The translations under genes and the position numbers were made by a program. Under the pieces are notes generated by a model. That model worked only from the letters and a program-made list of their open reading frames with translations. It had not been told where the DNA came from and searched no databases. Positions 17,242 to 26,338 of a stretch of 64,000 bases of DNA are shown one piece after another (the stretch's first letter is position 1; every line of letters begins with the position of its first letter). This DNA comes from CBFHMJ01 sp965656875 (GTDB lineage: Bacteria; Pseudomonadota; Gammaproteobacteria; Enterobacterales; Alteromonadaceae), in NCBI GenBank assembly GCA_965656875.1, contig CBFHMJ010000002.1:62001-126000 (forward strand). Reading direction: 5' to 3'.

Positions 17242-19890
17242 ATGGAATCGGATATTTCGTTATGTAACCGACGGTTAGTCAAAGCGGCGCTAAATATTCT
17301 TATATCGGCACTGATTGCAACCGCGTTGTTAGTGCAGTTTGTTAACAGAGTTGAACATGCGCAGGATGCAACGGACCTGCTAAATCAACAACGGCTCGCA
17401 ATTGAGCATATTGCACTACTGGCGAACCGAATGTCCCATACAACCGGATATGAATTCTGGCAGGTGAATACCAATGAATTAAAAGAAGCGGTCCGGCATT
17501 CTGCATCCATTGCCCAACAGATTCGAGAATCCAATAAACAAACATTGATACTGGAACAAACCTATCTAATTAATACCGACGGCTCTAAAGATCCCTTATT
17601 GGGCCTAATTGACCAGTATCACGTTGCTGCCCGCGAATTGATAAAAGCGGGGCACTTGCGTGACGAACTCACGCTGCGGCGATTTAATGCCATATTCTAT
17701 TCAGACACACCCCTGCTGATTGTGGATAACCTCGGACAAGCGGTCTTCATGCAAAAAGACGAAACACAGCGTCATATTGCCATGATTAAATTTGCCATCG
17801 TGATCACCGTTGTTGTACTGATTACCGTGATATTTTTATCTGTCCAACACGCAATAACACCCATGTATCAAAGTATTCGCAACCAGTATTCGTCGTCTGA
17901 AGCGCAACGTATCCGACTGGAAAACTTACAAAACAAATTCAAAAATCAAAGCCAGCAACGAATGAAATGGTTGACCGAAGTCAGTCACCAGTTACGAACG
18001 CCACTGACCGGGATTATGGGGGTGGCTCAACTGCTGAAACGCGGCCCTCTGACGGGCTCTCAGGAATGGTATGTTGATGAGATTAGTAATGAATCCAATG
18101 TGTTACTTCAAGCGATTCAAAACATCATGGACTTCTCTCACGCTGAAATTGAACAACTGGTGATTGAGAAATATGATTTTGTACTCATGGATGTGCTGGA
18201 TGATGTCATCGATGAAGCACAACAGAAAGCCAATGAAAAATCGCTCACCTTCTACGCTCAGTTACCCGTGGATTTACCTGAGCGTGTCATTGGCGATAAA
18301 GCGCGACTCTTTCAGGTTCTGCATCAGATTCTGGATAATGCCATTCGTTTTACACAAGAAGGCGAAGTTATCCTGCACTGTCGCGCTGAATACTGCGCTA
18401 ACAACCGGGTTGTCTTTGTCGTAACGGTGACCGACACCGGAGCAGGTGTGGCAGAAGGGCGCATTGCTGATGTGTTTAAACCGTTTGTCCGGCTGGATAA
18501 CAATGACATTGGCGGCACCGGATTGGGACTGACCCTGGTTAAAAATATTATTGAATCAATGGGCGGTAGTGTCGTGTTCAATAGTGTTGAAGCTTCAGGC
18601 TCAACGGTCTGTTGCCGTATTCCTCTGGAAACCATGAAAATGCCTGAGCACCCGGTAAGTCTTGAACAGGCCAAAGTTCAGTTATCGGATCTGACGGCAC
18701 TGGTGGTTGATGACGACACCAATATGCTTAATTTAATCAGCCGGGTTCTCGAACGTCTGCAAATTAACGTTCACAAAGCCACGACAGCCACTGCCGCGTT
18801 TAATTTAATGACCCATGAATACGAAAAAGGCCGGGATATTGATTTTGTGATAACCGACTGGGCCATGCCTGATTCGCATGGCGAAGCGATGGCGAAAAAA
18901 ATGCGCAAGTACCTTGTTGCTATGGACGTCAATCTACCAAAGTTCGTGTTGATCAGCGCATTCAGTGCCGACGAAGCCCCCAGCTATGAGCGAACCATTT
19001 TCAGTGCTGTTGTGAAGAAACCATTCGGCATAGATATCCTGGTCGATACCATCTTGTCGCTGGTCAACCTGAAGCTGGACAGAGACCACGAAGAACTGCT
19101 CGACTATGGGTTTATCAAAGGCAAAGCCTTATTACTGGTGGAAGATAATAAGGTCAATCAAATGATTATCACCCAGATTCTGGAACGCCACGGGGCCGAA
19201 ATTACACATACATCGAATGGACATGACGCGATTACGGCGGTTAAAGAAAACGCCTTCGATATGATCATTATGGATGTTCAGTTGCCGGTGATGGACGGTA
19301 TCGAAGCCACGAAACGCATTCGACAATTACCGGACCAGGACGATCTCGTCATTGTTGGTCTGACCGCATTCACGGATGACGCCATCATTCAACATTGTGC
19401 AGATGTCAGAATGAACAACTGCCTGACTAAACCCATTATGGAAGCTCAGCTCATGAAAGGGCTGGCCGATGCGTTCAATAACGGTAACGTGCCAATGCAA
19501 GCCAGTGCGATGGAACAAACCATGCGCTCAAAACCTGTGTTTTTTGATGAAGAACGCCTGATCACACAATTTTCTAATGAAGCCACGATGTGCAAAGAAC
19601 TGATCAATCAGTTTATGTCTCGCTACGCGACACTGGTAAAAGAACTCGACCGGATGACTCATTGGCAAAGCTGGGCAGAGTTACGCCATTATCTCCAGTC
19701 ATTCAGAGCGATTGCCGAAGGGTTATGCTTGTATCGGGTGTGCCATAGTGCTCAGCTAATTGAAGACTCGCTGGAACAAAAAGATTGGATCAATGCTCGT
19801 CGTAACGTTGATGAACTCATGCCCATTTGGGAAGAGACGCGGCAACGTCTGCGCCATTTCGGTCGCAATTTGCAGCATTATCATGGGTAA
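17242..19890 (+). CDS. Hybrid sensor histidine kinase with two receiver domains and an Hpt-like tail
   Basis: 882 residues. Membrane helices at about 12-34 and 181-204 enclose a periplasmic sensor region with no family I recognise. A cytoplasmic coiled segment leads into HisKA with phospho-acceptor His249 (EVSHQLRTPLTG) and an ATPase domain with DTGAGV and GGTGLGL (424-430). Receiver 1 (about 484-610) has acceptor Asp539 in ITDWAMPD; receiver 2 (about 628-745) has Asp678 in MDVQLPVMDG. A C-terminal helical domain looks like a divergent Hpt with His816 in RHYLQS. The start is ATG 17242 because GGAGGAG lies seven bases upstream; in-frame GTG 17164 and ATG 17221 lack a site. Probably an orphan phosphorelay kinase; signal unknown. 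Confidence 0.9.
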   Translation: MESDISLCNRRLVKAALNILISALIATALLVQFVNRVEHAQDATDLLNQQRLAIEHIALLANRMSHTTGYEFWQVNTNELKEAVRHSASIAQQIRESNKQTLILEQTYLINTDGSKDPLLGLIDQYHVAARELIKAGHLRDELTLRRFNAIFYSDTPLLIVDNLGQAVFMQKDETQRHIAMIKFAIVITVVVLITVIFLSVQHAITPMYQSIRNQYSSSEAQRIRLENLQNKFKNQSQQRMKWLTEVSHQLRTPLTGIMGVAQLLKRGPLTGSQEWYVDEISNESNVLLQAIQNIMDFSHAEIEQLVIEKYDFVLMDVLDDVIDEAQQKANEKSLTFYAQLPVDLPERVIGDKARLFQVLHQILDNAIRFTQEGEVILHCRAEYCANNRVVFVVTVTDTGAGVAEGRIADVFKPFVRLDNNDIGGTGLGLTLVKNIIESMGGSVVFNSVEASGSTVCCRIPLETMKMPEHPVSLEQAKVQLSDLTALVVDDDTNMLNLISRVLERLQINVHKATTATAAFNLMTHEYEKGRDIDFVITDWAMPDSHGEAMAKKMRKYLVAMDVNLPKFVLISAFSADEAPSYERTIFSAVVKKPFGIDILVDTILSLVNLKLDRDHEELLDYGFIKGKALLLVEDNKVNQMIITQILERHGAEITHTSNGHDAITAVKENAFDMIIMDVQLPVMDGIEATKRIRQLPDQDDLVIVGLTAFTDDAIIQHCADVRMNNCLTKPIMEAQLMKGLADAFNNGNVPMQASAMEQTMRSKPVFFDEERLITQFSNEATMCKELINQFMSRYATLVKELDRMTHWQSWAELRHYLQSFRAIAEGLCLYRVCHSAQLIEDSLEQKDWINARRNVDELMPIWEETRQRLRHFGRNLQHYHG

Positions 19891-19931
19891 ACGTGCTTAA
19901 AATGCAGTCTCGAACCCCAACTGATTCTGTT

Positions 19932-19977
19932 AATAAACCATTCTGACTATTTTACCCGTCATCCAGAATGGTTTATT
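19932..19977 (+). other. 14-bp perfect inverted repeat upstream of rsmJ
   Basis: AATAAACCATTCTG (19932-19945) and its exact reverse complement at 19964-19977, 18-base spacer. It lies 41 bases after the kinase stop, and a TATAAT (19980-19985) follows at once. It could terminate the kinase transcript (weak U tract), or be an operator overlapping the -35 region of an rsmJ promoter. Confidence 0.55.
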
Positions 19978-20026
19978 GCTATAATCCAGCTCCACACAAG
20001 CAACCATCGGTTTTTAACAACACTTT

Positions 20027-20797
20027 ATGCCCGTTACTATTCACTGTCAGGATGATTCCCTTCTGCCTCAGGCTAAGATGATTGGGTTAGCCATTAACTT
20101 CCGGGGTTATGAATGTCCGGAACATCTCGAATTACGACTGGATGAACAAGGGTTAAAGTTATTTAAAACCGATGAGGCTAAACTTGGCCCGGTGTGGGTC
20201 GATTTAGCGGGCGGCGCTGCGAATCACCGCCGTTTATATGGTGGTGGTAAAGGACAGTCCATCGCAAAAGCCGTTGGTGTAAAAGCCGGGAAATTTCCCC
20301 GTGTGCTTGATGCTACTGCGGGCCTGGGGCGTGATAGTTTTGTACTCGCGTCACTGGGTTGTCCGGTCGTTATGTTGGAACGGCATCCCGTCGTTGCTGC
20401 ACTATTGTTTGACGGACTTGAACGGGCAAAACAATCGGATGAAATCGGTCACTGGTTGCAAGAGCGGATGCAGTTAGTCCCGCAACAGCCGCTTACAACA
20501 CTGACGACGGATGAGCTGCCCTGGACGCCCGAGGTCATTTACCTCGATCCTATGTATCCACATCGACAAAAATCCGCGCTGGTGAAAAAAGAAATGCGAG
20601 TTTTCCAGACGCTGGTTGGCGATGACCAGGACGCCGATGCATTGCTCCCTGCAGCCTTACAGCTTGCTACTCAGCGCGTTGTTGTTAAACGCCCAGACTA
20701 CGCGCCACCCCTGAACAACACCCAACCCACAATGACAATCGACACCAAAAAGAATCGTTTTGATGTTTATGTTATTGCCGCTATGAATCCGAGGTAA
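20027..20797 (+). CDS. rsmJ: 16S rRNA (guanine-1516-N2)-methyltransferase
   Basis: SAM-dependent methyltransferase making m2G1516 in 16S rRNA (E. coli YhiQ). 256 residues. The SAM-binding motif VLDATAGLGRDSFVLASLG is at about 94-112, the acidic residue in MLERHP follows, and the catalytic-type motif LDPMYPHR is at about 177-184. The N-terminal GPVWVDLAGGAANHR and GGGKGQSIAKAVG blocks are family-specific. It follows prlC plus the kinase, and baiN starts three bases later, so rsmJ-baiN form an operon. Confidence 0.95.
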   Translation: MPVTIHCQDDSLLPQAKMIGLAINFRGYECPEHLELRLDEQGLKLFKTDEAKLGPVWVDLAGGAANHRRLYGGGKGQSIAKAVGVKAGKFPRVLDATAGLGRDSFVLASLGCPVVMLERHPVVAALLFDGLERAKQSDEIGHWLQERMQLVPQQPLTTLTTDELPWTPEVIYLDPMYPHRQKSALVKKEMRVFQTLVGDDQDADALLPAALQLATQRVVVKRPDYAPPLNNTQPTMTIDTKKNRFDVYVIAAMNPR

Positions 20798-20799
20798 AT

Positions 20800-22008
20800 T
20801 TGCAAACAACTACAACTGACGTCGTCATTATTGGTGCCGGTGCTGCTGGCCTTATGTGTGCTGCTACGGCGGGTTATCGCGGTCGAAAAGTCCTGGTGTT
20901 GGATCACGCTAAAAAAGCAGGTCGTAAAATTTTGATCAGTGGCGGCGGTCGCTGCAACTTCACCAATGTAACTGTCGAACCCAGACATTATTTATGCGCC
21001 AATCCTCATTTTGTGAAATCTGCGCTCGCTCGATATCCCTCGTCAGACTTTATTGAACTGGTAGAGCGCCACGGCGTTGACTATGAAGAACGTGACTTTG
21101 GTCAGCTGTTCTGTCTTGACTCCGCGAAAGAGATTGTTGATGTTTTAATGACGGAGTGCGAATGGGCAGGCGTCACTATTCAACTCAGAACGGAGATCCT
21201 GTCGATTGAAGCGCTGCCTGCTTCTGATGCTGACAGCCCTAAATTTCGCCTGACAACCAATGGTAAAACGATCGACTGTCAGTCACTGGTTATTGCAACG
21301 GGCGGACTGTCGATGCCAAAACTCGGCGCAACGGCGTTCGGCTACAAAGTAGCAGAGCAGTTTAATATTCCCGTTAAACCCACGACGGCTGCGTTAGTGC
21401 CTTTTACCTGGAAAGAGCAGGATAAGACCCGCTATGAACCCTTATCAGGTATCAGTTTTCCGGTAACAATCAGCGCCGATACCGGACCTGGATTCACCTG
21501 TGACATGTTGTTTACTCATCGCGGTTTGTCAGGACCTGCGGTATTACAGATTTCGAATTATTGGCAAATGGGCGAAACTGTTACCATTAATTTATTGCCT
21601 CACCTTTCAATCTCCGACTGGCTTGCACAACAACGTGAAGCGAGCCCAAAACAACAATTAAAAACAGCCCTTAGCACTCAGTTACCTAAACGCTTTATTG
21701 AAACCCATTCCCCATTAGCTGACGTATTAGAAACGCCGTTAAATCAACTCACTAAAGCTCAGCTACAACAGATTGAACAAGCCCTGCATCACTGGGTTTT
21801 TTCACCCAACGGCACAGAAGGCTACCGCACCGCAGAAGTAACCAAAGGCGGTGTTGATTGCGACTATGTGTCTTCAAAAACCATGGAATCCCAATCAGTC
21901 CCCGGCTTGTATTTTATTGGTGAAGTACTGGATGTAACCGGATGGTTAGGCGGTTACAACTTCCAGTGGGCCTGGGCCAGCGGCGTGGCAGCAGGTGGGG
22001 CGGTGTAG
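20800..22008 (+). CDS. HI0933/YhiN (BaiN-like) NAD(P)/FAD-dependent oxidoreductase
   Basis: Flavoprotein family widespread in bacteria; one member, BaiN, was reported in bile-acid conversion, but the housekeeping role in proteobacteria is unsettled. 402 residues. FAD-binding GAGAAGLMCA near the N-terminus, the hallmark GRKILISGGGRCNFTN, a middle substrate domain, and a C-terminal TAEVTKGGV and GLYFIGEVLDVTGWLGGYN signature. The start is TTG at 20800 with GAGG (20791-20794) five bases upstream, inside the end of rsmJ; no ATG fits before the FAD motif. Close to rsmJ in E. coli too. Confidence 0.9.
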   Translation: MQTTTTDVVIIGAGAAGLMCAATAGYRGRKVLVLDHAKKAGRKILISGGGRCNFTNVTVEPRHYLCANPHFVKSALARYPSSDFIELVERHGVDYEERDFGQLFCLDSAKEIVDVLMTECEWAGVTIQLRTEILSIEALPASDADSPKFRLTTNGKTIDCQSLVIATGGLSMPKLGATAFGYKVAEQFNIPVKPTTAALVPFTWKEQDKTRYEPLSGISFPVTISADTGPGFTCDMLFTHRGLSGPAVLQISNYWQMGETVTINLLPHLSISDWLAQQREASPKQQLKTALSTQLPKRFIETHSPLADVLETPLNQLTKAQLQQIEQALHHWVFSPNGTEGYRTAEVTKGGVDCDYVSSKTMESQSVPGLYFIGEVLDVTGWLGGYNFQWAWASGVAAGGAV

Positions 22009-22747
22009 TTGCCTGAACACCGCTAAACTCAAACGAAATATCACTGATACAGGTCATTATGCGCGGAACTGATTTACCTTGAAATGGAACGGGGTTTTCG
22101 TGGAAAGTCAGTTGCAAGCTGGAAAACCGATCTGAATGAGACAAGAAAGGCGGACGCTTACAAGACTATGTCGTCCGCACCTCCTTCAATCGTTAATCTG
22201 CTGAAATAATCACCAAGCCTCATAAAAGTCTGTTCCTTCTGTATACCTGTTAGTTATCACCGAACCATAATATTTCACTCTCACCTGTTAATTCTCACCA
22301 CAATAAAAGCTCGAATTTGCAGCTTTTAAACATATTAAAGTTTGTCTTGTTAAGTTAAGTGTAAAGTGTGAACACCTGGCGCTCACTTGTTAATGAAAAG
22401 AACTGATCAATGAAGAATCCCTGTTTTTGTTATTTGATCATCTTCCTGAATTTTACGTATTGCGCTATAGCTCTTTAAAAATAACGAGTTATACAAAAAA
22501 TTGTCTGTTTTCTGCTCATTGTTTCGATTATTTCAAGAATAGAAATTAAATAATTCAACATTTCAGTTTTCATTTTAAGGACTAATTCTATAACATTGTT
22601 TTAAACATCTATCCAAATGTTATTAAGCTGTCACAATATTTGGTTAGTTTTGTTGACATTATACGTCCAGTTGCAAATAATGTATCCGTTTTGGGTTTTA
22701 ACGGTTCATTATGCAACACATTAAAACTACAAAATGAGGAATGCGTA
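22009..22747. other. 739-base AT-rich gap upstream of the unknown four-gene cassette
   Basis: No supported gene. Near the left end a short hairpin, GCGGACG (22150-22156) with CGTCCGC (22172-22178), could help end the baiN transcript. Two imperfect direct repeats, CCTGTTAGTTATCACC (22246-22261) and CCTGTTAATTCTCACC (22284-22299), lie 38 bases apart. The rest is strikingly A+T-rich compared with the genes to the left, suggesting the edge of acquired DNA. A sigma-70-like promoter sits at 22653-22681. Confidence 0.5.
22653..22681 (+). promoter_or_regulatory. Sigma-70-type promoter for the four-gene cassette
   Basis: Perfect -35 TTGACA (22653-22658), 17-base spacer, AATAAT (22676-22681; five of six consensus bases). 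The first gene of the cassette starts 66 bases downstream. Confidence 0.65.
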
Positions 22748-22942
22748 ATGCAGGTTTCCAATAATAATCATGCGCTAAGTGCTTATATCGCTCAAACGTC
22801 TAACTCGGTTAGCAACACTGAAGCTAATAAACAGAATCAAGAATTATCTGTGTTGCAGGAAGATACGGTGAGTTTGTCGTTAGTTGGAACGATGGCTAAT
22901 AGCGGGGGAAGAGAGCCGGGTATCCCACCTGAGCAGAATTAA
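22748..22942 (+). CDS. Small hypothetical protein, 64 residues
   Basis: Start ATG 22748 has GAGGA (22736-22740) seven bases upstream; the frame is open further upstream, but no other start has a ribosome binding site. The product is polar and low in complexity: an Asn/Ser/Gln-rich first half (MQVSNNNHAL and following), a short Val/Ser/Leu segment, and a Gly/Pro/Glu tail (SGGREPGIPPEQN). No signal peptide or membrane helix. It resembles no family I can name. It is 44 bases ahead of the first membrane-protein gene and shares its promoter, so it is probably part of the same unit. Confidence 0.55.
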   Translation: MQVSNNNHALSAYIAQTSNSVSNTEANKQNQELSVLQEDTVSLSLVGTMANSGGREPGIPPEQN

Positions 22943-22986
22943 CCGCCGATCATAAATCGAGCGGAGGTACTAAGTAGGAGAAACGT

Positions 22987-23538
22987 TTGTATTTTCATCA
23001 AGGTTCACACTTAATTGATGTAGTTGATTTTATTAATACATTAATAATTTTGATGGCATTTTTTCTCAGTACCGCCTTTTATAAAAGAGCACTAAGCTTC
23101 TCAATCACGATTGCAGTGGTTGGCGTTTTTCAAATGTTCGATATCGTGTTTGGAAGCTTTGTGTTGAAACTGGGAGAGCAACACCTCGATACCATTGTCC
23201 ATATTTGGTACATATCTCATGTCATACTCAATGCGATGGTAATCCTGTCTGTTTATCGCCTTCATTTAGCCCATCATATCGAGATCAAAGCTGTCGCTAA
23301 AATGACTCTCTCTGTTTATCTCGTACTCGGACTTATTCATATTGCTCGTTATGTTGATCGAGTTGTTCTTCAAACTGAATTACTAGGGGCATTTTACAAA
23401 TACGGAATCTCACTTTTTTCTTTCGTTCTTTCCGTCACTGCATTCTGCGCCGCGATAAAGTTACTTTGGAATCACAAGCTTAAAGCATTGCTTAATGTAG
23501 AAAAGCCAGAAAATTACAACGAGTTACAGCGTGATTGA
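22987..23538 (+). CDS. Unknown polytopic membrane protein, paralogue A
   Basis: 183 residues, about five hydrophobic helices with short loops, basic C-terminal tail. Starts with TTG at 22987, supported by GTAGGAG (22974-22980) six bases upstream. Its second half aligns by eye with the next gene: HIWYISHVILNAM against HMWHIAYFLTAVL, and ARYVDRVVLQTELL against IRYFDRYLIKSDLL, each followed by a final helix ending near A.KLL or AVILL. No family recognised. The conserved R-Y-(V/F)-D-R loop after a helix is the most distinctive feature and could be a site for a partner or a quinone/haem-like ligand, which is speculation. Confidence 0.7.
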   Translation: MYFHQGSHLIDVVDFINTLIILMAFFLSTAFYKRALSFSITIAVVGVFQMFDIVFGSFVLKLGEQHLDTIVHIWYISHVILNAMVILSVYRLHLAHHIEIKAVAKMTLSVYLVLGLIHIARYVDRVVLQTELLGAFYKYGISLFSFVLSVTAFCAAIKLLWNHKLKALLNVEKPENYNELQRD

Positions 23539-24061
23539 AAGTATTCTCGATATTTATAACGTCTGGGTTGTTTCAAGCCTGTTTTTCAATCTGACGTTGC
23601 TCGTGGTTGCATCTGTGATTTTCTGGAAGCTATATCGATTTGCGCAGAGTGAGGCGCTGACGACATTTACCTTGCTTACATTTAGTGTTTGGGAAGATTT
23701 GGTACTGACAGAGCTATTGTTTTTTATTTATCAGAGTCTTCCCGGTATCGCTAAACATATGTGGCACATTGCTTATTTTTTAACGGCTGTTTTATTTGTC
23801 TGGATCGTTTGGTCGCTGCATCAGGTGTCTGATATCGCTTACTCGCGATTGGCGAAACTAGCGACGACCATTTACATTATTTTTATGTTTGCTCAACTCA
23901 TCCGATATTTTGATCGCTACTTAATAAAATCAGATTTACTCGCAAATCAGTTCAGTATTGTCATGGCGGGTTTATCTACATTTATGGCGATATCGCTTTG
24001 CATGAATGCAGTCATTCTACTTACAAAATCTATCAAGCTGACTGAGGCTCAAAAGGTATGA
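23531..24061 (+). CDS. Unknown polytopic membrane protein, paralogue B
   Basis: 176 residues, five to six hydrophobic helices, same length and topology as its neighbour, with the shared H-(I/M)-W and RY.DR positions described there. Starts with GTG at 23531, eight bases inside the end of paralogue A, so translation is coupled. Both carry an acidic residue pattern before the second pair of helices (MFDIVF in A, VWEDLVL in B). The pair probably arose by tandem duplication and then diverged strongly, and may form a heterodimer. No function assigned. Confidence 0.7.
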   Translation: MIESILDIYNVWVVSSLFFNLTLLVVASVIFWKLYRFAQSEALTTFTLLTFSVWEDLVLTELLFFIYQSLPGIAKHMWHIAYFLTAVLFVWIVWSLHQVSDIAYSRLAKLATTIYIIFMFAQLIRYFDRYLIKSDLLANQFSIVMAGLSTFMAISLCMNAVILLTKSIKLTEAQKV

Positions 24062-24450
24062 TAATCACGATTATCTGTTTGATTGTTTGGTGCTATAGCG
24101 CCTCTGTTGTCTGGAAAAGCTTTACGTTCAAACCAGTCTCCGATGCGCATGAACTTTCCGATTGTGATAACTATTCTGACAAATACGGCCAACTGGCGCT
24201 GGCGATGCTGCAACAAAGTGAGCATATCGATCGATTTTACAGTCCGGTGTACAGAACATCGCTGGAGCAAACAGAAGCCAATGTTCGATGGCGCAATCAC
24301 CGTCAGCGTATTTTGAATGCAGCTCGGGAAACTGGGGTTATACCAAAGCGTGAACCGAGTTACTTGAAGGGATTAAATATTAAGTGGAAGGGAAAAAAAG
24401 CGTTTTATACGGATGAGATGTTGGCGCATAAGGTGATGGATAATAAGTAA
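24058..24450 (+). CDS. Unknown single-pass membrane protein, 130 residues
   Basis: Starts ATG 24058, overlapping the stop of paralogue B by four bases (ATGA), so it belongs to the same operon. One N-terminal hydrophobic helix (MIITIICLIVWCYSASVVW), then a soluble domain with an acidic stretch and a basic C-terminal half (RWRNHRQRILNAARETG, IKWKGKKAFYT). No family recognised. Last gene of the cassette; the methyltransferase-HNH gene converges on it from the right with a 64-base gap. Confidence 0.65.
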   Translation: MIITIICLIVWCYSASVVWKSFTFKPVSDAHELSDCDNYSDKYGQLALAMLQQSEHIDRFYSPVYRTSLEQTEANVRWRNHRQRILNAARETGVIPKREPSYLKGLNIKWKGKKAFYTDEMLAHKVMDNK

Positions 24451-24514
24451 AACAGGGAGAAGTGAACACCAGACAGGTGCTTTGTGACAAGTAACCTTTG
24501 AATTAAAAACTAAC

Positions 24515-26200
24515 TCACCACTCTTCTAACTGTTGAATCTCCAATATACGAGCGCGTTGTACCAGCATGGCATCAAAGACGCGTTCAAAGGAACATTCCC
24601 CTGTCATCAGACCTGGTAAGCTTAATTTGGCTTGAGAGAAGAATTTGTCGATTTTATTGGACCAGGCAAGTGTCCACCACTCAATAATGGCGGTTTTCTG
24701 GCTCAACAAACGGTTATGGCCAGGTAGCCGGGCTGATTTCTTACTATTGATGGTTTCACTGGTGGGCAATAAATTCCATAAATCATTGTTAGGCCAGCGA
24801 GAAAAAGGAAAACAGTGATCGATATGTAATCTGGTTTGAGCAGTCAATGGTTTGTCTGTCCAAATACACGGAACTCGGTGTTTGGATAGTAATTCTTTGA
24901 CGCGTTGTGAGACTGACTGAGTTGAATGTTTCGTGTCTGGAATCACCAGAGCCTGAAGAAAATCACTCGTACTGAATGCCTGATTCTTACGATAACCCGA
25001 CATCTGTTTTACCCATTCGTTAACAAGTACAGGTTCTATCCAGACACTGTAGTTGGACAGGGTGTGCCAGACATTCACAGGAATGTTAAAAAAGCCGAAG
25101 GATGAAAAAAACTCGTTATCCAGCCTGAACGAGGTGTTGAGTGTTGTTCTTTTAGTTTCGACATGAAATACGTGGTCAGAACTTCCTGGGATTGTTATAT
25201 GTTTTGCAGGCATATCCTTGATTGTCTGACCAATATGTTTCAGCGTATTAAACAGTGCCGCAGCAATTGGCTTCTCATGAATAACATTACCCGCCTGAAA
25301 ATCGTCTGCTTTGCAGGTTGTTAAAGCTTGCCAGCCATCTGCTTTAATAAAGCCTAACCCTTTAGCTGGATTACTGTTTTGTTGCATGTTGTATTCGTCG
25401 ATGAGTGGCTTAAAAAGCTTAAACCAATGAAATGCCACCAGGCCCAATGGAATTTTGATGGTGTCCTTGCTCAATTCAGTGGCTGAGCCGGGATGAGCTT
25501 CTGCAATTCTGACCAGGGTTCTGAGAAGTGCAATTTTATAGGTGGAAGATTTGTTATCGTTTAGCGTGATATGACGAATCAATGCAAAGGCACCGGTGCC
25601 ATTGTCGGGCAATGATAACTTGACGGTTTGCCAACTCACGTTGGAGCGTTGTAATTCATCAATTTGACGTGGATAAGCGGTGACTGATAATCCCAGTGAC
25701 TGAGCTTGCTTGTTGAGTTGATCAAGGCTGATATCATGATTTGGACGGTCATCATCAAAAGTGCCAAATCGCAGCGAGATGATCATTCGCCCGCCCGGTT
25801 TTAGCAGATTGCTAACTTTTCTAAGAATTCTGTTTTGTTGTGCTGCTGAAAAGTGCATCCAGACTGCGCTTATCAGAATCAGATCAAATTTCACTTGCAG
25901 GAAATGGACGGTTTGCAGATCAGGCAGAGAATCGTCAAGCCAGGTTATTTTTGTATTCGTGTGCTTTTGCTGAGCTAACTGGCGGAGGTTATGAGCAGGT
26001 TCGACGGCGAAGACATGGAGTCCTTGTGCTGCTATATACGCGGCATCACGCCCGGAACCAGCGCCAATATCCAAAACCAACCCGGAAGAAGGCAGTTCAA
26101 AAATCCAGTCTTTATGAACAGTAGTGGCGTCCAGAGATTCGTATTGCTCGAAGAATCTGGTTGCCTGCTTGTTATAAATATCAATACTGTTTTTGCTCAT
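24515..26200 (-). CDS. Methyltransferase-HNH endonuclease fusion protein
   Basis: 561 residues. The N-terminal class I SAM-dependent methyltransferase domain (about 1-200) has motif I LDIGAGSGRDA at 43-53, an acidic residue in VFAVEP, and KPGGRMIISLR after motif III. The middle (about 215-450) has the helical ALLRTLVRIAE pattern found ahead of HNH domains in restriction-like proteins. The C-terminal HNH domain (about 459-490) has HIDHCFPFS, NDLWNLLP and INSKK, giving the His, Asn and second Asn/Lys positions. Single gene, no separate partner. The methylase domain looks like the small-molecule/protein type, without a DNA-methylase NPPY or PC motif. A defence or DNA-modification role is inference. 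Confidence 0.8.
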   Translation of the reverse strand: MSKNSIDIYNKQATRFFEQYESLDATTVHKDWIFELPSSGLVLDIGAGSGRDAAYIAAQGLHVFAVEPAHNLRQLAQQKHTNTKITWLDDSLPDLQTVHFLQVKFDLILISAVWMHFSAAQQNRILRKVSNLLKPGGRMIISLRFGTFDDDRPNHDISLDQLNKQAQSLGLSVTAYPRQIDELQRSNVSWQTVKLSLPDNGTGAFALIRHITLNDNKSSTYKIALLRTLVRIAEAHPGSATELSKDTIKIPLGLVAFHWFKLFKPLIDEYNMQQNSNPAKGLGFIKADGWQALTTCKADDFQAGNVIHEKPIAAALFNTLKHIGQTIKDMPAKHITIPGSSDHVFHVETKRTTLNTSFRLDNEFFSSFGFFNIPVNVWHTLSNYSVWIEPVLVNEWVKQMSGYRKNQAFSTSDFLQALVIPDTKHSTQSVSQRVKELLSKHRVPCIWTDKPLTAQTRLHIDHCFPFSRWPNNDLWNLLPTSETINSKKSARLPGHNRLLSQKTAIIEWWTLAWSNKIDKFFSQAKLSLPGLMTGECSFERVFDAMLVQRARILEIQQLEEW

Positions 26201-26338
26201 TATTGCCAGATAATTACTTCAAACATAACGAAAAATTGCTGATTACATTAACACTTTTGTATTGATTTTGTATCTTGAAGTCATGGTTTTGTTTACTATG
26301 TACCGCAAAATTTAATCAATGACAGCGTTCTCTGCATC

